A stretch of DNA of 23,548 nucleotides from a virus. Within the stretch, counting starts at the first letter, position 1. The number at the start of each line of letters is the position of its first letter. Positions 1-4,925 of the stretch are shown one piece after another. Location: positions 1-23,548 of IMG/VR virus record IMGVR_UViG_3300011114_000125; one strand, given 5' to 3'. The notes under the pieces are model-generated. The model was not told where the DNA came from and made no database searches. It saw nothing but the letters and a program-made list of their open reading frames with translations. The translations under genes and the position numbers were made by a program.

Positions 1-165
1 GGCACAGTGCACGACGAATTGATCGCTGTTGTACCTGATGCCGAGGTAGAGGAAGCTAAGACTTGGGTCTTGGCGCAGATGACTATGGAGCCAAGCTATA
101 TGCAAGGCATACCATTGTCCGCTGACGGTGGCGCGCATCGTCGTTATGGGTTAGCAAAAAACTAG
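1..165 (+). CDS. DNA polymerase, family A (Pol I type), C-terminal fragment
   Basis: This is the 3' end of a gene whose start lies left of the window; 54 codons remain, ending in TAG at 163-165. The fragment begins GTVHDELIAVVPD. VHDEL is motif C of family A DNA polymerases, where the Asp binds a catalytic metal in the palm and the His and Glu are conserved. The tail (PSYMQGIPLSADGG, then RRYGLAKN) matches the usual PL-x-A-x-G plus YG-x-AK ending of phage and bacterial Pol I enzymes. Its role is synthesis of phage DNA in the host cytoplasm. The polymerase domain core and any 3'-5' exonuclease domain are out of view. The stop codon overlaps the ribosome binding site of the next gene, so the genes are probably co-transcribed. 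Confidence 0.93.
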   Translation, partial: GTVHDELIAVVPDAEVEEAKTWVLAQMTMEPSYMQGIPLSADGGAHRRYGLAKN

Positions 166-173
166 GAGAAGCA
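165..173 (+). promoter_or_regulatory. Extended ribosome binding site (GGAGAAGCA) for a TTG start
   Basis: GGAGAAGCA begins on the last base of the polymerase stop codon and lies three bases before the TTG start at 177. The Shine-Dalgarno core AGGAG (164-168) is 8 bases from TTG, which supports TTG as the true start. The same 9-mer precedes the helicase gene (1386) and the coiled-coil gene (3016). Confidence 0.7.
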
Positions 174-176
174 GTA

Positions 177-476
177 TTGAAGTTACCAACAAAAATAAGA
201 GTAGGTAGGCGGTGGTACAGCGTGGAAGTCATTGAAGCTATGATCGATAAGACTTACATGGGGCGTGTGCATTATGACGCGCAGCACATTCGTATCGGTA
301 CACGCAACCACACAGGCAAGCCGTTCACAAAGCACGAAGTCGGTGATACCTTTTGGCATGAGCTTACGCATGCAATCTTGCATGACATGGACAGCCCTTT
401 GTATCGTGACGAGCGTTTTGTGTCGGCGTTTGCAACACGGCTTAACAGAGCCATTAACACAGCGAAGTTCGAATGA
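177..476 (+). CDS. Small HExxH (gluzincin-like) metallopeptidase-fold protein
   Basis: A 99-residue protein with HELTH at residues 61-65, the zinc-binding HExxH signature. E79, in the DERFVSAF stretch, is the likely third ligand, the spacing seen in gluzincins such as the ImmA/IrrE and SprT-like families. There is no signal peptide, so it should act in the cytoplasm. The usual helix-beta arrangement around the motif is present, but there is no C-terminal domain and the protein is near the minimum size for the fold. Substrate unknown: it could cleave a host regulator or a DNA-protein adduct, or be a non-proteolytic zinc protein. It starts at TTG with a good Shine-Dalgarno and overlaps the next gene by 4 bases (ATGA), implying translational coupling in the replication operon. 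Confidence 0.78.
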   Translation: MKLPTKIRVGRRWYSVEVIEAMIDKTYMGRVHYDAQHIRIGTRNHTGKPFTKHEVGDTFWHELTHAILHDMDSPLYRDERFVSAFATRLNRAINTAKFE

Positions 477-1138
477 AAAAACCAGCATGGTCACACAGCA
501 GCCTCAAAGATTTTGAAGGTTGCCAGCGCAGGTATCACGAGGTCAAAGTCTTAAAGAAGTACCCCTTCCAAGAGACTGAAGCCACGCGGTACGGCAATCA
601 GGTACATCAGGCGATTGAAGACTACATCAGGGATCAAAAGCCTATACCGCCTGAGTACGAGCAGTTCCAGCCTGTCGTGGACGCCATGCTCAAGAAGCCC
701 GGAAGAAAGCTAGCAGAGTACGAGATGGCGCTACGCGCTGACCTTACGCCTACTAACTGGAAAGCACCTGATGTTTGGGTGCGGGGCATCGCTGACATTC
801 TGATCGTTGACGACGAAAACCTTACGGCATGGGTGGGAGACTGGAAGACCGGCAACAACAAGTACCCCGACAGGGATCAGCTTGTACTAATGTCGCTCAT
901 GGTGTTCCAACACTTCCCACACATCCGTAAGGTTAACTCTGCGTTGCTGTTCATCGTCAAAAATGATATGGTCAAGATGCAGATGACACGCGATCAAGCC
1001 GAAGCCTTCTGGTGGAAGTATCGTGAGCGTACTGCACGTTTGGAATCCTGCTTTGAGAACGATGTATGGAACCCAAATCAAACCCCACTATGCGGCTGGT
1101 GTCAGGTCACTGGCTGTGAGTTTAACCCTAAGCACTAG
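473..1138 (+). CDS. PD-(D/E)XK nuclease, Cas4/RecB-like, with putative Fe-S cysteines
   Basis: A 221-residue nuclease of the Cas4/AddB/RecB superfamily. Motifs in order: WSHSSLKDFEGCQRRY (residues 6-21, with C17), GNQVHQA (H45), a candidate acidic residue around E82/E84, RGIADILI (D108), and GDWKTGN (D123 and K125, the D-x-K of the active site). At the end, C207, C210 and C215 (C-x2-C-x4-C) complete a four-cysteine set with C17, the layout of a 4Fe-4S cluster in Cas4 and AddB. By family knowledge it is a metal-dependent DNA exonuclease or flap-type nuclease, probably serving phage replication, recombination or host DNA breakdown. It starts at ATG inside the stop overlap with the metallopeptidase gene. 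No CRISPR array or other cas gene is nearby, so adaptation is not implied. Confidence 0.88.
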   Translation: MKKPAWSHSSLKDFEGCQRRYHEVKVLKKYPFQETEATRYGNQVHQAIEDYIRDQKPIPPEYEQFQPVVDAMLKKPGRKLAEYEMALRADLTPTNWKAPDVWVRGIADILIVDDENLTAWVGDWKTGNNKYPDRDQLVLMSLMVFQHFPHIRKVNSALLFIVKNDMVKMQMTRDQAEAFWWKYRERTARLESCFENDVWNPNQTPLCGWCQVTGCEFNPKH

Positions 1139-1146
1139 GAACAATC

Positions 1147-1380
1147 ATGGCCACAAGAAACTATCGGTCAGAGTACGTTAACTACCAAGGCAAGCCCGAT
1201 CAGATCAAGAAACGAGCAGAGCGCGTTAAGGCTCGTCGCATGATGGAGAAGACAGGAGCAGCCACCAAGGGTGACGGCAAAGATGTGGATCACATCACGC
1301 CCATGCGCTCAGGCGGCACATCAGCCAAAGGTAACTTGCGTATGCGTAGCAAATCTGCCAACAGAGCAGACAATAAATAA
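1147..1380 (+). CDS. Small HNH-type protein
   Basis: A 77-residue, strongly basic protein. The C-terminal half carries DVDHITPM (D48-H49) followed by GGTSAKGNLRM with N63, then more Asn and Arg residues; this fits the beta-beta-alpha-metal HNH finger in short form. The N-terminal half (residues 1-35) is rich in Lys and Arg and could bind DNA. No zinc-knuckle cysteines are present. Small HNH proteins of this kind are common in phage replication or packaging regions, where they may nick DNA, though some are probably structural. The start is ATG with AGGAA at 1137-1141 overlapping the upstream stop. It sits between the PD-(D/E)XK nuclease and the helicase, which favours a DNA-processing role over a free-standing homing endonuclease; neither is proven. 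Confidence 0.72.
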   Translation: MATRNYRSEYVNYQGKPDQIKKRAERVKARRMMEKTGAATKGDGKDVDHITPMRSGGTSAKGNLRMRSKSANRADNK

Positions 1381-1385
1381 TCCTC

Positions 1386-1394
1386 GGAGAAGCA
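1386..1394 (+). promoter_or_regulatory. Extended ribosome binding site (GGAGAAGCA) of the helicase gene
   Basis: GGAGAAGCA abuts the ATG at 1395, with GGAG 5 bases from the start. It is the second of three identical 9-mers at gene starts in this module. Confidence 0.65.
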
Positions 1395-2954
1395 ATGGAA
1401 ATTGTAGAAGACAGAGCACTTATCTTACGAACAAGGAACCCGCACAAATACTCAATCATCCCTAAGAGCAAAGCCATGCTTCGTGCAGACGGAGGCTATG
1501 ATGTTGCTGTGTACTGGGGTCTTGATGAAGCGCGGGTCTTGCGTAACCTAGGTGTAAAAGATGTACCTTCGCCTATCACTAGGCGCTACGATTGGCCGGG
1601 GCGATACACGCCAATGGCTCATCAAATCGAGACGTCAGCGTTCCTCACGCTGTACAGAAGAGCCTTCGTGTTTTCCGAACCCGGCACGGGCAAGACACTG
1701 TCTGCATTGTGGGCGGCTGACTACTTGATGAAGTTAGGTAAGGTGCGCAGGGTTCTCATTCTGTGCCCCTTGTCCATCATGCATAGCGCATGGATGGGTG
1801 ACCTTAACAACAGTATTATTCATCGCTCTGCCGTTATCGCGCACCATGCTCAGGCTAGTCGGCGCATTGAGATGATCCAGCGTGACTACGAGATTGTGAT
1901 TACCAACTACGAAGGCTTGAACCTGATTGCCGACGAGGTGCGTAACGATGGCCGCTTTGACCTTGTGATTGTTGACGAAGCCAACGCATACAAGACACCC
2001 ACGACACGCAGATGGAAGTCTCTTAACTCAATCCTTACGCCAACCACGTACCTGTGGATGATGACGGGCACACCAGCGTCTCAGTCACCAGTGGATGCGT
2101 ATGGCTTGGCTAAGTTGGTTAACCCTGATGGTGTGCCTAAGTTCTTTACTGCGTGGCGCGACAAAGTGATGAACAAGGTGACGCTGTTCAAGTGGGCGCC
2201 CAAGGCTGATGCCAAGGACAAGGTGCATGAGGCTCTCCAGCCAGCCATTCGCTATACCAAAGCACAGTGCCTAGACTTACCGCCTGTCATTACCATGACG
2301 CGTGAGGTGCAGTTGACCCCGCAGCAAGCCAAGTACTACAACCTTCTCAAAGAACGTATGCTTGTGCAGACCGCAGGGGAGACCATCACAGCAGTCAATG
2401 CCGCCGCTGGTGTGAGTAAGCTGTTGCAGATCAGTTGTGGTGCGGCCTACACAGACGACAAGGAAGTTGTTGAGTTTGACTCTGCCCCTAGGCTTGCGGT
2501 ACTGGAGGAGATACTGGAGGAGACTGATCGCAAGGTCATCATCTTCGCCTTGTTCCGTAGCACCATCGACACCATCAGCACATACCTCACCAAGAAGGGC
2601 ATTGTCAATGAGTGCATCCACGGGGACGTAACGCCAAGCAAGCGTGGGCAAACGATCAATCGCTTCCAGACTGAAGCTGACCCGCGTGTACTGGTCATGC
2701 AGCCTGCGGCTTCTGCTCACGGCATCACGCTGACTGCCGCTGATACTGTGGTGTTCTACGGGCCACTGATGAGTGTTGAGCAGTACATCCAGTGCTGTGC
2801 CCGTGCTGACCGCAAGGGGCAGGACTCAGACAAAGTTACTGTGATCCACATTCAGGGTAGCGCGATTGAGAGGAAGATGTTTAGTGCGTTGGCAGGGAAA
2901 GTTAGCGATAACTTACTTCTTACCGACATGTTTGAAACTGAAATTAAATCATGA
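1395..2954 (+). CDS. SNF2-type superfamily 2 DNA helicase/translocase
   Basis: A 519-residue protein with both RecA-like lobes. A helix containing the Q-like motif (TPMAHQ, 72-77) precedes Walker A EPGTGKT (95-101). Walker B is IVDEAN (about 192-197), a DEAN variant of the DEAH box. Motif III is MTGTP (223-227). The second lobe has a VLVMQPAASAHGITL motif V, and motif VI reads QCCARADRKGQ (466-476) with both arginines of the Q-x3-R-x2-R-x-G-Q pattern. These are hallmarks of SNF2/RapA-like ATPases that move along double-stranded DNA; single-strand unwinding is less certain. It may remodel forks or displace proteins during phage replication. There is no fused nuclease, and the N-terminal 65 residues match nothing I recognise. 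Start supported by GGAGAAGCA directly before ATG. Confidence 0.92.
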   Translation: MEIVEDRALILRTRNPHKYSIIPKSKAMLRADGGYDVAVYWGLDEARVLRNLGVKDVPSPITRRYDWPGRYTPMAHQIETSAFLTLYRRAFVFSEPGTGKTLSALWAADYLMKLGKVRRVLILCPLSIMHSAWMGDLNNSIIHRSAVIAHHAQASRRIEMIQRDYEIVITNYEGLNLIADEVRNDGRFDLVIVDEANAYKTPTTRRWKSLNSILTPTTYLWMMTGTPASQSPVDAYGLAKLVNPDGVPKFFTAWRDKVMNKVTLFKWAPKADAKDKVHEALQPAIRYTKAQCLDLPPVITMTREVQLTPQQAKYYNLLKERMLVQTAGETITAVNAAAGVSKLLQISCGAAYTDDKEVVEFDSAPRLAVLEEILEETDRKVIIFALFRSTIDTISTYLTKKGIVNECIHGDVTPSKRGQTINRFQTEADPRVLVMQPAASAHGITLTAADTVVFYGPLMSVEQYIQCCARADRKGQDSDKVTVIHIQGSAIERKMFSALAGKVSDNLLLTDMFETEIKS

Positions 2955-2961
2955 AAGGGGG

Positions 2962-2989
2962 TTGCAACCAATTGAATTACGTGTAAACT
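2962..2989 (+). promoter_or_regulatory. Candidate sigma-70-type promoter and palindrome in the 2955-3025 gap
   Basis: The 71-base gap after the helicase gene holds TTGCAA (2962-2967), 16 bases, then TAAACT (2984-2989). Each hexamer matches 4 of 6 consensus bases, so the site is modest. The -35 hexamer lies inside a perfect 10-bp palindrome, GGTTGCAACC (2960-2969), which could be an operator. This is the first real gap in the module and would suit a second transcript for the SSB-like and primase genes. Nothing else was seen in the gap except the downstream ribosome binding site. Confidence 0.35.
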
Positions 2990-3015
2990 GTCCAACCTTA
3001 GACAATAATTAAACA

Positions 3016-3024
3016 GGAGAAGCA
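3016..3024 (+). promoter_or_regulatory. Extended ribosome binding site (GGAGAAGCA) for a GTG start
   Basis: Third copy of GGAGAAGCA, one base before the GTG start at 3026. AGGAG (3015-3019) is 6 bases from GTG and supports this non-ATG start. Confidence 0.65.
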
Positions 3025-3025
3025 A

Positions 3026-3427
3026 GTGTCAGAAGACTTAGTACCGCTAGACAAGCTAGCAAAAATCTACCGCAAACTGCGTAGCAAGATTGCCGACCTA
3101 ACCCAAGAGTACGACACGCAAGTCGAAGTGCTCAAGGCGCAACAGGAAGAGATCAAGAACGCAATGAAAGACCAGATGAAGACGATGGGCGTCACATCTG
3201 TACGCACTACCGAGGGCACTGTCGTGCTGTCTGTAAAGACGCGTTACTCCACACAGGACTGGGATGAATTCAAGAAGTTCGTCATAGCCCACGAAGCCAT
3301 CGAGCTTTTGGAGAAGCGTATTGCACAGACCAACATGAAGCAGTTCTTGGAAGAAAACCCCGGGGTCGTACCGCCCGGACTTAACTCAGCCTCTGAGTAC
3401 GATATCTCTGTACGTAAACCAACTTAA
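3026..3427 (+). CDS. Coiled-coil protein of unknown function, next to the SSB-like gene
   Basis: A 133-residue, highly charged protein. Residues about 8-55 form a likely coiled coil (KIYRKLRSKIADL, then charged heptad-like helices). After a short beta segment (VRTTEGTVVLSVKTRYS, about 59-75), a second helical part runs through WDEFKKFVIAHEAIELLEKRI. This overall plan, helical hairpin then beta strands then helix, resembles small phage proteins encoded beside ssDNA-binding or recombination proteins, such as the Gp157 type; that is an impression of architecture, not an established match. No catalytic motif, cysteine pair or membrane segment is visible. It abuts the SSB-like gene, with no gap between its TAA and the next possible ATG, so the products may act together on single-stranded DNA. 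The start is GTG. Confidence 0.75.
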   Translation: MSEDLVPLDKLAKIYRKLRSKIADLTQEYDTQVEVLKAQQEEIKNAMKDQMKTMGVTSVRTTEGTVVLSVKTRYSTQDWDEFKKFVIAHEAIELLEKRIAQTNMKQFLEENPGVVPPGLNSASEYDISVRKPT

Positions 3428-3439
3428 ATGGAAATCAAA

Positions 3440-4411
3440 ATGAGCAATATTGCAATGTTCAACCCCTCAAATGTGCCGTCGTTCGCTAAGAACGCGGCTT
3501 TGTCTGCAACTACTTTGGCCTTGGCTGGCGGTGTCAACACCAGTGCCGGCATGAAGCGCGTTTCCATCAAGGGTGGCGTGTTCCGTCTGCTTGCTGGTGG
3601 CAAAGAGGTTGCCGCTATCGATGAGCGCTTCTTGGATGTGATCGTGGTCAAGGCTGCCCCCAAGGTCAGCCGTATCTTCTACGCAGGCTCCTACGACAAG
3701 GACGCGGCGGCTGCACCCCCTGACTGCACCTCTGGTGATGGTGACAAGCCCGATGCAGGCGTGAGGAACCCACAGGCTTCTAGCTGCGCCGCTTGCCCAC
3801 AGAACATCGCTGGGTCGGGCAATGGTAATAGCCGTGCTTGCCGTTACCAACAGCGTTTGGCTGTGGTTTTGGCTAACAACCCTGAAGGCGATGTGTTGCA
3901 AGTTACTCTGCCAGCTACATCCATCTTTGGCAAGGAAGAAGGCGACAAGCGCCCACTACAGGCATACGCCCGCTTCATGGCGGCTCAGACTCCCCCTGTT
4001 AACTTGGATGCCATCGTGACCCGCATGAAGTTCGACACCAAGGCTGAGTCTCCCAAGCTGATCTTTGCACCTGTGCGTTGGTTGACTAATGACGAGTACG
4101 AGATTGTGCAGACTCAGAGCACATCAAAGGATGCTGAAAAGGCTGTATCTTCAACCCCTGCGGCTGTGGATGGCGTTACTGCCCCTGCTCCGTTGGCTCT
4201 AGAAGGCAAACGTCCTATGGGCAAGATGCTGGATGAAGACGAGGCCGAAGCTATGGCTGAAGTTAAAGCCGCTAAGCCCAAGAAAGCCAAGGCGGTTGAG
4301 GTTGAGGCCGAAGAGGAACCCGAAGTTCGCAAGGCTCCTGCCAAGGTTGAAGCCGCCCCAGCTAAGAAGAACAAGCTGGCCGACATCGTTGCTGATTGGG
4401 ACGATGAGTAA
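3440..4411 (+). CDS. Putative ssDNA-binding protein with four cysteines and an acidic tail
   Basis: About 323 residues from ATG 3440. An in-frame ATG at 3428, directly after the upstream stop, would add MEIK; 3440 is preferred because GGA lies before it and the protein then opens MSNIAMF. The N-terminal 220 residues look like a beta-rich globular domain. Four cysteines in C-x19-C-x2-C-x14-C (C96, C116, C119 and C134 from this start) suggest a bound metal, as in T4 gp32, though the fold need not be the same. The last 100 residues are low-complexity Ala, Lys and Glu ending in DWDDE, the type of acidic tail by which SSBs such as T7 gp2.5 contact polymerase and primase. The gene lies between a coiled-coil gene and the primase-helicase. 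Assignment comes from architecture and context; another replication scaffold is possible. Confidence 0.72.
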   Translation: MSNIAMFNPSNVPSFAKNAALSATTLALAGGVNTSAGMKRVSIKGGVFRLLAGGKEVAAIDERFLDVIVVKAAPKVSRIFYAGSYDKDAAAAPPDCTSGDGDKPDAGVRNPQASSCAACPQNIAGSGNGNSRACRYQQRLAVVLANNPEGDVLQVTLPATSIFGKEEGDKRPLQAYARFMAAQTPPVNLDAIVTRMKFDTKAESPKLIFAPVRWLTNDEYEIVQTQSTSKDAEKAVSSTPAAVDGVTAPAPLALEGKRPMGKMLDEDEAEAMAEVKAAKPKKAKAVEVEAEEEPEVRKAPAKVEAAPAKKNKLADIVADWDDE

Positions 4412-4418
4412 CTAAATC

Positions 4419-4466
4419 GGGGGGAACGTCGTGCAACATGCTTGCGGACGAGCGGCTAGTACCCCC
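4419..4466 (+). promoter_or_regulatory. Nested inverted repeat upstream of the HTH gene (candidate operator or RNA structure)
   Basis: The 66-base gap after the SSB-like gene folds neatly. The inner stem pairs CGTC (4427-4430) with GACG (4447-4450) and GCAA (4433-4436) with TTGC (4442-4445), around the loop CATGC, with a 2x1 internal loop. An outer G-run (4419-4424) can pair with CCCCC (4462-4466). No U-run follows, so a strong intrinsic terminator is unlikely. As DNA, the two half-sites could bind a dimeric regulator, and the downstream gene encodes an HTH protein. As RNA, the structure ends 11 bases before the next start codon and could affect its translation. No convincing promoter was seen here. 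Confidence 0.5.
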
Positions 4467-4477
4467 ACCTTAAACAC

Positions 4478-4771
4478 ATGGCGTACTCACAAAAAATAAT
4501 TGACGAGGTAGCGAAGACACCCAAGTCTCTGGGCAACCAGCTTGGGCGTTGGGCGATCCATCTTGACTTTCCGGTCACGAAGATTGCCTATGCTCTGGGC
4601 GTCTCAAGGCAGACTGTTTACAACTGGTTCACTGGCACTGAGGTGTTCGTGGCCTATCGTAACCGCGTCGAATTCTTAACTCACATAATGAAGACCTCAC
4701 GCACAGCGGACGAGGCATGGAGAAAAATATGTACGGAATACAACCTCGATCCCTCACCACGCAAGAGCTAA
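4478..4771 (+). CDS. Helix-turn-helix DNA-binding protein
   Basis: A 97-residue protein. Residues 33-53 (VTKIAYALGVSRQTVYNWFTG) form a clear helix-turn-helix, with G41 in the turn and SRQTVYNW in the recognition helix. A helix rich in aromatic residues precedes it (GRWAIHLDF), and a helical C-terminal half may mediate dimer formation. It is likely a phage transcription regulator or a DNA-binding replication accessory; its place between SSB-like and primase genes allows either. No Shine-Dalgarno is visible in the 20 bases before ATG 4478, which is unusual for this module and may mean weak or structure-controlled translation from the stem-loop upstream. Its end overlaps the following small gene by 43 bases from that gene's preferred start. 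Confidence 0.82.
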   Translation: MAYSQKIIDEVAKTPKSLGNQLGRWAIHLDFPVTKIAYALGVSRQTVYNWFTGTEVFVAYRNRVEFLTHIMKTSRTADEAWRKICTEYNLDPSPRKS

Positions 4772-4911
4772 TTCGGTTTAGCGCTGAACTCATTGAACTT
4801 GATACCGGACTGCCCAAGGAGTGGCAACTAGAAGTTCTTAGACGCTTGACTGTGATGGCCCCACCTGACGGGTCAACAACTAAAGACACACGCCAACTCG
4901 AACTCTTCTGA
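4729..4911 (+). CDS. 60-aa protein with C-terminal sliding-clamp-binding motif QLELF
   Basis: A 60-residue protein from ATG 4729. An in-frame ATG at 4717 would add MEKN, but GGAGA at 4719-4723 sits 5 bases before 4729 and favours the later start. The gene begins inside the HTH gene in another frame, implying coupled translation. It is helical in the middle (TTQELIRFSAELIELDT, then EWQLEVLRRL) and ends in RQLELF directly before the stop. QLxLF is the canonical pentapeptide with which bacterial proteins bind the hydrophobic cleft of the DnaN beta clamp, and a free C-terminal position suits it. No other domain is recognised. The next gene, 14 bases on, is the primase-helicase. The motif match is exact; clamp binding itself is inference. 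Confidence 0.72.
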   Translation: MYGIQPRSLTTQELIRFSAELIELDTGLPKEWQLEVLRRLTVMAPPDGSTTKDTRQLELF

Positions 4912-4925
4912 CCGCAAGGACTTGA

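Noticed and set aside
183-516. Alternative frames across the metallopeptidase gene (- strand 183-494, + strand 265-516)
   Set aside because: The HELTH-containing frame has a good ribosome binding site and a 4-base stop/start overlap; the others show neither motif nor start signal.
473-1138. Cas4 as part of a CRISPR system
   Set aside because: No repeats with spacers and no other cas-like gene are present; the context is phage replication.
1147-1380. Homing endonuclease (selfish insertion)
   Set aside because: It is short, in operon register, and I see no interrupted neighbour gene or intron boundary.
4419-4466. Intrinsic terminator after the SSB-like gene
   Set aside because: The stem-loop is not followed by a T-run on the + strand, so an operator or RNA control element fits better.
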